A stretch of 64,000 bases of DNA, from assembly GCA_950295325.1 (NCBI GenBank), contig OX485803.1, positions 63,689,554-63,753,553 of the forward strand, written 5' to 3'. The first letter of the stretch is position 1, and every line of letters begins with the position of its first letter. Position numbers and translations under genes: made by a program. Of the stretch, positions 21,369 through 32,843 are shown one piece after another. A model generated the notes under the pieces. It did not search any database. It saw nothing but the letters and a program-made list of their open reading frames with translations, and was not told where the DNA came from. This DNA is from Polytrichum commune. Lineage: Eukaryota; Streptophyta; Polytrichopsida; Polytrichales; Polytrichaceae.

Positions 21369-23691
21369 ATGGAGGCGCCGAGTTGGCCTTACTTCGACCC
21401 GGACTATGAGACAACTTGCTCACACTTCACTCCTCCGAGGTAGGGAGCGGTCAATTTTCTTAACCACATTTACCTTTGTGATACAAGAAATGATTTGAAG
21501 GTGTCCTTGTGCTTTGGGTGCTTCTGCTGCAGTTTTGGTTGAAGTTTCGAAATTGGCGCTGAGCCTGCAAGTGTATTTTGCGTGCAGGGTTGTGATCGAG
21601 AACGACACATACGAGGAGGCTACAGTTGTCAAGGTGGGTGATCTTGTAGGGTTGTTTCTCTGTCTGGTAGATAGACAGGTAGATCTTGCGTGACAATGCT
21701 GATGGCATTTGTGTGAAGGTAGGTTGCTTAACGGAACTGTTTCTCGTACCAAGTGAACTCATCTACTCACTTGTCGTTGGCATATTTGCAGGTTCATAGT
21801 GCCAACAGACACGGCATACTCTTGAATGTAGTGCAGGTCCTCACAGACCTGGATTTGAAGATAACGAAGTCGGATATCTTCTCCGATGGTGGATGGTTCA
21901 TGGATGGTAAGTTCCACCAATAGAAGATTCCAGTAATGGTATCCTGAATTTCCTCGTACTGGTTTTGTGACCTTCGCTCAGTTCACTAAATTCTCATATT
22001 GGGAGAGCAGCAGCTGATGATTTGAATGCTTATGGATGCAGTGTTTTATGTGGTACACAGCCACAATGGGAAAAAGATCCATGACCAAGCCACTTTACAG
22101 TACATTGAAAAGGTCAGTATTTAAGCCATTGACACTATTCGGTAGTTGACTTGAGCACTTGCATCGTGGGTTTCAGGGGGGTACTATACTCCGTCCATGG
22201 CTGTGATGTAGTTATATTTTGAAATCTTGCATTGAGCAGAGTGCGGAGCATTGACGTTTTAATTATGTTTGTGCAGTCCCTAGGGTACAAGACAAGGAGG
22301 GAACAATCTTCAGCGGATTTGCTTCGGTGCCCTGGACGAGCAGCAGGTCTGACATGCTCCGAGTACACAGTGATAGAGCTCACAGGACCTGACAGGCCTG
22401 GTCTGTTGTCAGAGATATCTGCGGTTCTCACGGAGAACAAGTGTAACGTCAATGCTGCAGAGGTATGGACGCATAATCTGAGAGTGGCGTGTGTTATTTA
22501 TTTCACGGACTTACATTCTGCTGGTCCAGTGAAGAGTAAGGCGAAACTTGAGCGGATCAAGGAGCTGCTGTTGAGGGTAATGAAGGGGAGCAATGAAGAT
22601 CAAGTGGCGAAAATTGACTTCGCAACCGAGATTACTCATGTCGAGCGTCGCTTGCACCAAATGATGTCTGATGATAGGAGGTGTGAAGGAACTTGTGAGT
22701 CGGAGCAGAGTGAAAATTCACCTGTGAAACCAATGATTAGCATCCAGAACATCAATGAAATGGGGTACTCCGTGGTCAACATTCAGTGTAAAGATAGGCC
22801 GAAGCTCCTGTTTGACATCGTGTGTACGCTGACTGATATGCAATATGTTATATTCCATGCCACCATCAAATCTCCGGGCCCAGATACTTGCCAGGTACAT
22901 GCTTGGCTGTGCATTTATAAATACCTTTTGGGAGAGGTTAGCTGAGACAAGTATTGACAGCTTCTGTCTGGCTTTTTTGAGCTTTTGAGTTTCATTCAGT
23001 GCTCAGCCTGTTAGGAGAGGATTTGAAGTTGACATTGAGATGGAGGTAGGGTATAGAGGATCTTATTGTCTATTGTATTATTAACTGGAATATTATGCAT
23101 GCAGGATTATTACATCCGCCATGTAAATGGTTGCACTGTTGATGAGGAGGCTGAGCAGCACTTGAAGGAGAGCCTTGAAGACGCTATCAACCGCAGGACC
23201 AGTGAGGTGAGCTTACATGGGATTATTATGATATTTTTCTTATCAACTGAATGCGTGAGTGGTTCTGTATGTATGATGGTTTCATCAATTTCTAGCCATT
23301 TGCTCATTCTAAAGCCATTTGATGTTGGTTTTTCCAGGGTGTGAGACTTGAACTCTGCTCCCCAGATCAAGTCGGACTGCTTTTAGACATAACCCGAATG
23401 TTTAGAGAATACGGTCTGTCCGTCGCACGAGCGGATGTAGCGACACGAGATGACAAGGCTGTGAATGTTTTCTATGTGACTGATCCGTCAGGCAACCCTG
23501 TAGATATGAAGGTTGTGGAAGCCCTGCGGAAGAAAATAGGTCACACCATCTTGCAAGTGAAGGGGTTAACTCCACAGCAGCCAGAGACGCAGCAAAGTCC
23601 GAAGCTCTCGCTTGGTGGCCTACTTCGGTCATCGGAACGTTTCTTGACTGGACTCACCAACATCAATTGGCGGTCCGCTGCGATTGCCTGA
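21369..23691 (+). CDS. ACR: ACT-domain repeat protein (ACR family), four ACT domains, seven coding exons
   Basis: Coding exons are 21369-21439, 21588-21633, 21792-21906, 22042-22112, 22277-22894, 23105-23206 and 23338-23691. All junctions are GT-AG and phase-consistent, giving 458 residues, close to the family's usual 440-480. The N-terminus MEAPSWPYFDPDYE is the ACR hallmark. The domains are ACT1 about 24-98 (HGILLNVVQVLTDL, then SDGGWFMDVFYV), ACT2 131-205 (ELTGPDRPGLLSEISAVL, VWTHN), ACT3 265-330 (CKDRPKLLFDIVCTLTDM) and ACT4 342-420 (SPDQVGLLLDITRMFREYGL). ACT modules in other proteins bind amino acids or small ligands. ACRs carry no catalytic domain and are thought to be sensors or regulators, sometimes in plastids or the nucleus. 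No transit peptide is obvious in this form. The tail (LGGLLRSSERF...) differs from the usual flowering-plant ACR ending. The start at 21369 follows family length. In-frame ATGs at 21270 (retained intron) and 20944 (spliced) are alternatives. Confidence 0.95.
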
Positions 23692-24075
23692 ATGATTCCA
23701 ATCCACCAAGAGAGATCAGTGACGTGGTTTGCAGCTTGGAGGGGGCTATTTTTGAGTACTGTCGATCATCGCCAATGAACATTGACAATCCCCTCTGAGG
23801 TGGGGGAAGGGTTCTTATGTATGCCATCTTGGCTGTGGCATAAAGCAGGGCATATCTCACTCCTAAGGAAAGGACATATTCAGAGGCCATTGAGATCGTT
23901 AGATTTATGAGGGGTGGCGGTGGAACAGATTGTTGGCACCCGTCTTTTGTACAGACTTTAGGTGGGGGTAGAAGATGATGACGTCGAGATGTATGTAAAA
24001 TTCATTTGAAATGTTGCCCCTCAGTTGGGCAGACATGCCAAAAACTACAGCTTTGTAAATATGAAGGCCGGTTGC
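23692..24075 (+). other. Probable 3' untranslated region of the ACR gene
   Basis: Follows the TGA stop. The sequence stays gene-like in composition until about 24060, where T-rich sequence begins. No canonical AATAAA was seen at a decisive position, so the cleavage site is not placed. Confidence 0.4.
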
Positions 24076-26607
24076 TCCTAATTGGAACTGTGTCCTCCTT
24101 GTCACTATCTTTCTCGTTCCTTCTTTGAATGGCTTACAAATTGAGTCTTCCCACATTTCATTTGATGCATTTCCCACTACTCACTTCACAGACGGTTTAT
24201 TGTCGCCCTCACCTTGCAATGACTGGGTGTTGCCTCTGTAGAGAGTATCATGACAGTATATTTAGTATGCCTCTGTTATATAGGCACACTAGATAGTCCT
24301 ATTGCTGTAGCCCACGCTAATTGACATAACGAACTTGAATGTAGGCCACAGAATTTCCAACCCACGCTAAATTGTAAGAAATTAGCGTGGGCCACAGTAA
24401 TTTTCTTCCCCTAGCAAATCAATGGGGATGGTTATTTTATCGTGTTACTCTTGTCCTTCAACCAATATTCAATGTGTTGGTCGGAAGTCTTTATGAAGAC
24501 TTGGGGGCTGACCCAGGGGCATTGGACCCACTAATTTTTTCACCCACGCCAATAAGATATGCTCATCAGTAAATAATTATAGCACTGTGAAGTTCCATAT
24601 AACAAGTGACACTAGATACCATAAACTGGCAGTGCAGCTGGCTAGTGTGAAATCTGGTTTTGTTTTTGGCATCGTTTGAACTTGAAGTGGGGCACTCGGG
24701 CCAACAGACATTGAATCCTTTCCCAAATAACTGGAGCTAGCCAAAGGACAAAAGCTCGTTGAGGCTGCAGGTTTTAGCAAATGCAAGGTACTGTTATTTC
24801 TCTGTGGCCCACTAAAGAGAAGACTAAAAGAGCAACGTGGTTTGCACCCGACCTTCATGCCAAGCGCACACTTCTCTTTGGCAGCGAGTTGGATCATTGG
24901 TCTCATAGCCACATAAAAGCATCTTGCACTTTAACCTTCCCGGGCCCAAAGGGTACTGATCGCCCTCTTTATTAACACACGTTTGGTCACGGAAGAAAGT
25001 GTTCTATCATCCGAATGTCATTTTCTCGGGTATATGACATTTTGGCCTCAAATGCTGTGCTATCGAGGTTCTTCAAGAAGATGCCATATTTCAATGTAAA
25101 CTGTCAATTTGGATACATAATGAAGATATACAAGTACGAAGGAGCAATTTGTATTGAAGAAATATGCTCACAAGGTTCCCTAATGCTTGCAACGTTCCCT
25201 AAGGTTTCCATGCATGTTCCAAAGCAGTAATCACATATGAGCCTTGAAATGCATGTGGACCCCATCATTTATGCACGTTAATCACTAAAAAGGTTTTATA
25301 ATCACCTTTATTAGTTGAATAATTAACACACTAAAAAGTTTGGGAGGTGTCGTGTAGTCTAGGTGTCCTATAAATGAGTGTCATAATATGGAGGTTAGAT
25401 TGTATGTATATCAAACATGTATCATACCTAGCTTGGAGTTACAAAGGGTAAAGCTGAGGCTAGAGCTTTGTGGCCTCTATGTATACTTGGAGAGCGATTG
25501 GGAAGGTGAAAACATAGTGAACCATTCTACAACCCTGAATTTTTTTTTCAAGCGTTCTGAATTGAGAATTGACATTAGAGAGCCCAAATTAAGAATGAAG
25601 TGGTCTTCAACCTATACGGGAATTTCTTTTTATTTCTTTTTATTTCTTTTTCACTAGAGTCTTTTCATCCACGGCAGTTTAGTTTACATAAACATCATGA
25701 AGTTCCATCCATACAATTCATGTTTCATTTCATGACGTCTATGTCAACTCACACGATGTGAAGATGGCAACATAGTGTGGAATAGTGTAATATGTGATTT
25801 TTGTTTAACAAACCAAACACAAAATAGCCCCAAAAGTGGCATCAAAGATGCCAAATTGATTTAGTAGGGTAAGTTAGGACGAATATGCCTATATGGGGTT
25901 GTGTTTATACTTCTATCGAGCCCTCATGATGTATAAATTCATCATACTCTATGTGAATCCACACAGAAGTGGAAAAGTACAAGCCACACAACATTTCGCT
26001 ATAACTCGTATTCAAATAAAATTGGACATGTTTTCCAAACCTCGACTTTTTGGTTACCACAATTATACATGAGACTCCATCCATACACATTCAATATATC
26101 TACATGTTGGTATTTCTTAACTGGATTTGATCCAGTTTCTCTCAAATGTAAGTTACAAACAATGTTGGCCAAGAAACTTGACCTCTGGGAAACTCCCCTA
26201 GTAAAAAAAGTGTTGCCATGTTGACAACCATGTCAATTTTGCTTTCATCCATGCTTGAAGGTCTCCACCAGAGAAGTCTTGGCTGTAACGTTAAACCCAT
26301 GGCCCGTGAAGAGCCCATTGTGCAGCCCACCATATCGCGCCCATTCCCCTAAAACTCTTGACCGGTGCACGTCTTCACCGTAGTCGAAACCGGCCCTAAG
26401 CATGAGTTCAAAAGTAGCCAACCGAAGACACCGTCAACCGCTCCGAGGCTTTATTTTTGTCAAGCTCCTCAAAAGGCCGGTTCACTCCGCCTGCCTACAC
26501 ATATCTTATAGTGTAAAGAGGCTTGGGGCAAGCTGCTGAGCTGGACGACTCAGTCAAGGTAACCTTCACCTTACAATTACCCCTGATGCCTGGCGAGAGT
26601 GAATTCC
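24076..26607. other. Gene-free sequence with MITE fragments
   Basis: Around 24283-24410 the words TAGATAGTCCTA, CCCACGCTAAATT and AAATTAGCGTGGGCCACA match 50469-50620, so a decayed member of that family lies here. At 24575-24625, TATAGCACTGTGAAGTTCC and GTGACACTAGATACC resemble an end of the 50663 family. At 25624 there is a TTTCTTTTTA triplication. No gene supported. Confidence 0.45.
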
Positions 26608-26610
26608 TGA

Positions 26611-27127
26611 GGGCATCTGTAGTGGATCTAGGTAAAGCTCACTGCAAACCAAAACCTATCTTTTGACTGACCTAAAATTAGAAACTGAAATTACCATCAT
26701 TAGAAGCACACCTAAATAAACGTGAGATATTTCTCAAGAAAAAAGAATTGTAAAAATTTGACGTAGGTGAAATCCCTCATTGAAAACACCACATTTTCAA
26801 AATTTAGAGGGAGTGCACCAAATCTTGCTTTAAAATGGAAAGATCCTCCCACACTCCCTCTAAATGTCAAAAATTTGGAGGGAGTGTGGGAGGATCTTTC
26901 CATTTTAAAGCAAGATTTGGTGCACTCCCTCTAAATTTTGAAAATGTGGTGTTTTCAATGAGGGATTTCACCTACGTCAAATTTTTACAATTCTTTTTTC
27001 TTGAGAAATATCTCACGTTTATTTAGGTGTGCTTCTAATGATGGTAATTTCAGTTTCTAATTTTAGGTCAGTCAAAAGATAGGTTTTGGTTTGCAGTGAG
27101 CTTTACCTAGATCCACTACAGATGCCC
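26611..27127. mobile_element. 517-bp near-perfect hairpin element (foldback MITE), TSD TGA
   Basis: The whole element is one inverted repeat. Positions 26611-26865 pair with 26873-27127 without gaps, with a single mismatch seen at 26861/26877, around a loop of about 7 bases. The ends read GGGCATCTGTAGTGG. TGA lies immediately outside both ends (26608-26610 and 27128-27130), a 3-bp duplication as in PIF/Harbinger-type insertion, though TGA departs from the usual TAA/TTA. Because the arms are identical, the same 63-codon frame appears on each. It is a consequence of symmetry and not evidence of a gene. The near-absence of divergence implies a recent origin or a copy kept identical by conversion. 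Confidence 0.92.
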
Positions 27128-28340
27128 TGATGTGGGAATTGTTTAAACCTCTTGACACACTTTCAAGCTCCCTTGTATTTTGGTTCATGTTTTGGTCTGA
27201 GGCACTAAATAAAGGGGCGGCAGAGCAGCGAGGGGCCTCAATAACGGCAGTCAGTGAGGGCGCACTGGAAAAATATAAAAATATATAAAAATATATAATA
27301 GGCCCTGGATATTGGGACTCCAAGGCTGTGTTGGCCGGGGAGCTGTTTATTAAAAGGGCTGGGGAATGATTCTGTGGATTTGGGCTGTCTGGCTCCCAGT
27401 AAAACGGCTGGCTTAATTAACTTAACCCACAACTTGCTTGCCAAATGATGGGCAATGGCAGTGATGAGATGGGATTAGATTTTATAATTGGGATTTCATC
27501 AGTTGGCCGCTGCTCCCTGTTTCATGGGTTAGTGAGACAGCCGCAACAGCAACTAACCCCAATGTTATGTGGAGGGCTAGGGGTTATAAACAGCCATGAG
27601 GCCCCAAATACAGTGGTTCCCAACTCCGTTGGAGGATTCCCAGCCGTCGATCCCAGGGCAGGGGAGGGTCCAGATGGCGCCCATGATAAAGCACTTGGCA
27701 CAATTCCATGCGGCCACAATTAGACCAGGCCCCCAGGTGTGATTCTCCCATGACCAGGCTACTAAGGGGGTGGGGATTCCATCTGGGCCGTCGGATGACT
27801 CCCATCTACGGCGGTCACTGGGAGCGGGGCTTGCCGGTGGGCCAAATCAAGCGCCGCTATTGCTTGGCGAGATTAACAAAAGGGGGAGGGGAGCAACTTG
27901 CCGCAGGCAGGCAGGCAATTCCGCGGATTGGGATTGGGGCCTCATTCTCTTCAGTCGTCATGGGGCAAGCTTACTAATTAATTGGGCTTGGGGGTCAAGG
28001 CTGGGAAGGAAACCGCACTTGACCCCAACCCCTAACTTCCAAACCCTAATACCATAATTCCTTCACCGCTCCGTCCATTTATAGCGTGTAACTACTCTGT
28101 TTCCTATTTTAAGACTCTACATTCCCGGATTTAGAGGGAAATGAAAGAAAGATTTCCCATATTAATTTTGAGATTTTAGAATACGATTTCCTATAATTCC
28201 GGTTCTCTAAAAAGAGTTTCATTCGTGCCGAAGTGGTAAAGGTGCTATAGTAAACATCAATCTTTTCTCATATTGATCACAATTAATGCAAGGTGCAGTT
28301 GGCAGCCCGTGGATTTCTGTTTCGGAAACCACGAAATAGT
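27128..28340. other. Gene-free, relatively GC-rich single-copy sequence
   Basis: Less repetitive than its surroundings, with GC-rich text between 27500 and 27970 and several overlapping open frames on both strands. None has a recognisable domain or good exon structure. Near 27269 there is a short ATATAAAA duplication. No gene supported. Confidence 0.4.
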
Positions 28341-28797
28341 CTAATGCCCCCTTCCCACCTGACTTTAGTTAAGACCCAAAGTATTTCCTAAAAACCGGGT
28401 AAAGCTCCCTCGGTTATAGCGGAGGCATCCGACTATCCCAATGCACCTACAAGAACTTGCTCCGGAGATTTTCAAGTAGGTTTTAGTTAAGTAGCTTTCA
28501 CACATGTTCATGGTTTTATCTACCAAGCAATGAATGTTGGGTAGTTTTTGTCCCATCCCCAAATGCCTTACTACTCACCTATCTTACCATCGGTTTTTGT
28601 TAATGGGGCTCCTCGTGCCCTCATAGCTAAGACTAAAAAGCAACCAATCACAAGGGTGGGAGGCGACACTTTTAAAGCTCCTATATTCTTGCCTCATGTT
28701 TAGGTACCGATGGGAGGGTCGGTGGTTGAGGCTTAAAACCTCCACTTTTAAGCCATGCCACATCATTTGTCACCTAGACTCGGCACTAAAAAGAGCC
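28341..28797 (-). repeat. Dispersed 0.46-kb repeat, copy 2
   Basis: Reverse-orientation partner of 4470-4941. It contains CTACAAGAACTTGCTC, GCAACCAATCACAAGGGTG and CCATGCCACATCATTTG. The two copies differ by scattered substitutions and small indels. Confidence 0.7.
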
Positions 28798-30192
28798 GTA
28801 TGTGTGAACCCTAGATAACTAAAACCGCTTTTAGACTAAAACTACTTCTAACTAATGTTAGGTGGGAATGCCCCATAATAGTAGTAGTCAGGTTAGCACT
28901 AACTTAGAAGCCGTTTTCGATCGACTCCTGAGCTAAGTGGGCATGGTTTGGTCGATTGTCTTAATGGGACACCTATTTTAGAGTAGTGTGTGTGACTATA
29001 AGAGCATGCTCACCAACTCTCCCAAGAGCCGGCTGCAACAGAAGCATTCCGGGTTCAGTTCAAACCATCTCCCACACATTGGCCACAGATGCGCTATACC
29101 ACTCCCCCTCTACAATCATCACATTGGACCGCAAAATCGAGGTAAGTTTCAGGTGGAGATTCAATGTTGCTACCTTTGTTATAGTGCATGGCCCTGTTCG
29201 ATGGCAACACATACATGACACAAGGGTCCACTAGGCCACAAATCCATGGATAGGATGACCCCTTGCTCTCGGCACAAGCTCTGTTCATGACCCCGGCAAT
29301 GCATTAGCGGCCCCTCATTGCTACATAACCGCTTCACATGCTAGTGGTGTAGGGACTTGGGAAGTAAAAGGTGGCTAATAAAGGAGCCCTGATATGTTCT
29401 GCTTGTTGTGCCACCAGTGATCATGTTTTAACGAGTCAAAGAGAAGGAAAAACTTGACCCCAACCCCTTCCCACCCTAACCAACATTCTTTCCACAGCAC
29501 AAGTTAATGCTACAGGTGACAGCCTGAGGATTGTGTGCTTCCAAACTTCCATATACGAAGATGACGTTTTGGAAACACTAATTTCATGGTCGGGTTAGCA
29601 AAAAAAGAAGTCATTCTCTTCTCCTAAGATAAGTGGGCATAAATTGGTCACTTGTTCTATATGGACGCTTATATTAGAGTTTCATAGAGGGGCTCCCTAT
29701 TCCGACACAAATTTATCTTCTGCCTCCTCAAAATATGCCACATGTCATGCTCACATTCGCCATGACCACTTGTATCCCACATGGAAAACTACATACCAAC
29801 GCATGTGAAGATGAAATAGAGAGCTTTTTATGGTGGTGTGTGGCTAGGTGTCAAGTAGAAGGGAAATTTGACCCCATCCGATACCCCTTCCAACCCAAGA
29901 CATTGATCTTTTCTCATTACGAGTCGATGCAAGGTGGCAGCTCGAGGATGTTTTCTGCTCCATATATTGAGATGAAAATTTGAAACAATATTAAAAACAC
30001 TAATTTAATAGTATGGGTTAGCACCAAAGAGGGGCCCGTTTTTGTATCTTAAGATAAGTGGGCATAATCTGGTCCCTTATATTTGTCGGACACCTAGATT
30101 AGAGTAGTGTGTGGCTATGTGTCAAGGTTGGAGAGAAGGAACACTTGACCAACCCCTTTTGACCTTAAACATAGATCTTTTCTCATGACTTA

Positions 30193-30798
30193 GGGCCACT
30201 TCACACATGAGCCAAGAGCCGTGACCTTGTAATGGTGAGGACCCTTGACTCTCATCCAAAGGCCGTACCATGGGTGTTGGGAAACCCATTTTATGTAGTC
30301 TTTGGCCCTCAAGCATAGTGTGAAGTGAGAATGAACCATGTTGCGGGACCATTGCATATTTTGTTGGCGGAAAAAGAGGGGAGGATTTGGTTTAATATAT
30401 ATAATATGTCTCCAAGTTTATTAATTTAAGATAACTACTTGGTGGTGTTTGTCTGTCCTGGAATCTGTCTTGGAATCTGTCCTGGAATCTGCCATGCAGT
30501 CTGTCCTGAAATCTGTCCTGCTGGAAAAAATATTAAAAAAGTCATGGTCTCCCAGAATTTGCGTCAAGCCCACCTCTTGGAGGTGGGTCTGACGCAAATT
30601 CCGGTAGACCATGCACCCTTATCCACAACTAGCCATGTAGGACTCCATGTAGACTTTTCATCCACGAACTTTTCTTTGGACCTTTAGGCCTTCACCTCCT
30701 AGTGTGAAGTGAACTTGGACGGTCTCCGCCTTTTCGACCAATGAGAGCTCTTACATTGCCATGGTCAAGGGCCTTCAGCCTTGTGTGTGAAGTGGCCC
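30193..30798 (+). mobile_element. PIF/Harbinger-like MITE (GGCCACTTCACAC family), full copy, TSD TTA
   Basis: A 606-bp element with ends GGGCCACTTCACACATGAG and TTGTGTGTGAAGTGGCCC, flanked by TTA at 30190-30192 and 30799-30801. It inserted into a tandem array. The related unit at 29911-29950 reads TTTTCTCATTACGAG without the insert. The internal hairpin at 30543-30613 (apex CACCTCTTGGAGGTG) is conserved with the 14574 copy. A short tandem tract of GTCCTGGAATCT-like units lies at 30449-30525. Confidence 0.88.
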
Positions 30799-30862
30799 TT
30801 ACTGCGAGGTGGACACCATAGGGATTTTATTTTATTTTTTATTTTTTTGCATACACAATTAA

Positions 30863-31189
30863 GCCCCGGACTAGATCACATCTTCATTCGGTTGCGCCCC
30901 GCCCCTCCCCCGCCTCCTTCATTGTCGAGTCTTTGTGCCCGCACTTGTGTGGGAACTCTTCCCTACTGGGAACCAATGTGACAATAGTTGGTCACTTAAG
31001 CTTCTTTGGCATGTGAAAGAGCTCCATCAATAATGTGAACTTGAATATTTGTAATTTTGACTGGGTGTTGTCACATTGGTTCCCAATGAGGAGGAGTTCC
31101 CATGCATGTGTGGGCAAGAAGACTGGACAATGAAGGAGGCTTGGGAGGGGCGGGCCCCAGCTGAATGAAGATGTGATCTAGCCTGGAGC
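30863..31189 (+). mobile_element. Mutator-type MITE family, copy 1
   Basis: A 327-bp element with long inverted ends: GCCCCGGACTAGATCACATC on the left and GTGATCTAGCCTGGAGC on the right. The arms run through CGCCCCTCCC and TCATTG and meet in an AT-rich centre (ACTTGAATATTTG). The flanks CACAATTAA and TATAATTAA form a 9-bp duplication with two differences. Confidence 0.82.
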
Positions 31190-32000
31190 TATAATTAAGG
31201 GAAATATAAAAAAATTAGCTTACTAATAGTGTGTACTATAGTTACCACACAAACTTAGAGGCCGTTTTTGACTACCAAGATAAATAGGCTTAATTCGGTC
31301 ATTTATCTTAATCGGACACCTATGATTGATTCGATGCATACCTTACAAAATCTACACCTAAGGTTTTTGCTAGGTGTGGATCCAAGAATGGACAGAAAAA
31401 AGGTCTGTGGTGGCAAGGTGGCAGAGGATTTTTGCATATACGAAGATGCCAATTTAAACCTTAAGCTAATATAATAGCAAGGTTCGTACGAGAGAAGCCA
31501 TTTTCGTCTACTTAAGCAAGAATGCCTAATTGGGTCACTTATCTTAACCATAGACCTATGTTTGAGTGGTGTGTGAGAAGGTGTGGATCTAAGAACGAAC
31601 ACCAAAGACATGCACGTTCAAAGGCGATTGGGCTAAGTGCTTAAATGTTGTTTCATTTTTCTAGGTTGAATGGCCATAACTCTTGAAGGGACCTATATGA
31701 TCATTTAAGAAGAAAGATAATGTTTCACTTTGAGAATGAGCTTATTCAATAGAACCTTGGAGAATTTGTGATGAGGGAAATGGTTGTACGCTCTTGATGT
31801 GGATGTGTTAATGATCTCGTACTCAAGTAAGCGCCGTAATTTGGTTGCTCATCTTAAGCATACATCCATATATTTAGTGTTGTCTGGATAGGTGTGGATC
31901 TAAGAGCGGACATCAAGAAGACATATGTTAAAGAGAAATTGGACTACGTGCTCAAAATGTGTTAACGTCTTTCGCGGGGAACCTATATGATCATACAATA

Positions 32001-32843
32001 AGAACGAGAATTATCATTTTGATAGTAGAGTTGTGCGTAAAGTCTTGGGGATCAAACTCATGTTGAATTGCCTAAAACATGATTTGGAGACTATAACCAT
32101 AAAGTCCACCAAGTTTTCTTAAGGGTTATATTTACATTTTCAAAGAGTGGTGTTGGGCTATTCAAAACTAGATTTCTAACTTGTCATAGTAAAGCATAGG
32201 TGGTCCAAGCTAGCCTTGCATAGGCCAATCAAGAGCTAGGGTGGAGGGCTCCAAGGCCAACCCTATTTTTAGATCCTAAAGTTTTCTCACGGTTTTTGGG
32301 ATGGCATGAGGAGGTCCAAAGAGTTTCACCCAACTTTCAAAATAGGCTCTGACAGACAAGGAGCTCATGAGCTCTTAATAGAATTGTCTCTCAAAGAAGG
32401 ACCAAACCTGTGAGTTAATCCCTCTTTGAGAAACTTTATGTGTAACTTTAACGATTAAGATAATTCATATGAGCTCCAAAATTTACGAGGGAAATGGCTA
32501 CATCCATGCTTTGGCTTTGCTGATTGAGATTTTGCATTGATTGGGTGTTTCATAGCCTACAAGAAATGAGTAGATAGCTAGAAGTATCCAAATGAGGCCT
32601 GCTTTCCTTTAGTGTGTGTTCAATTTCCTAAAAGGAGTGGGCTAACCGGGGGGGCAAATGTTTGTTTTAATTAGGGCCACTTACCTTAAGAATGACAATT
32701 TGGAAGGGGGAGTTTTAGTCTTGTAAGACCCATACGTATGTTCATTTGCAACAACCTATAACGGATTTTGTTTCCCAACACCTACCATGAGGGGCATGAT
32801 AAAAACTTGGCCCCTAAGAGTCTAACCCTAATGTAACCTCAAA
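32001..32843. other. Gene-free sequence
   Basis: Contains a further fragment of the dispersed repeat at 32450-32530 (TTCATATGAGCTCCAAAA, GGGAAATGGCTACATCC). At 32170-32225 the words GTGGTCCAAGCTAGCCTTGC and ATAGGCCAATCAAGAGC match text just right of the 45422 MITE (45790-45830). No gene supported. Confidence 0.45.

Larger units (their letters stand above)
28798..32000 (+). repeat. Degenerate tandem array of a roughly 0.4-kb repeat, broken by two MITEs
   Basis: The module TTAGAAGCCGTTTTCGA ... AAGTGGGCATAATTTGGTCA ... GACACCTATTTTAGAGTAG ... TTGACCCCAACCCCTTCC ... TTTTCTCATTACGAG recurs. Recognisable units start near 28895, 29600, 30010, 31250, 31490 and 31815. The third pass is interrupted by the 606-bp MITE at 30193, and a Mutator-type MITE sits at 30863. 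The array grades into the dispersed GTGGATCTAAG repeat at 31545-32000. Confidence 0.6.

Noticed and set aside
22135-23632. Minus-strand frames across the ACR gene
   Set aside because: Shadows of the plus-strand coding exons, whose splice sites and ACT motifs are clear.
26712-27026. Identical 63-codon proteins on both strands
   Set aside because: A trivial result of the near-perfect palindrome, not two genes.
28798-32000. CRISPR-like array
   Set aside because: Repeat units are hundreds of bases long and degenerate, with transposon inserts. The genome is eukaryotic.
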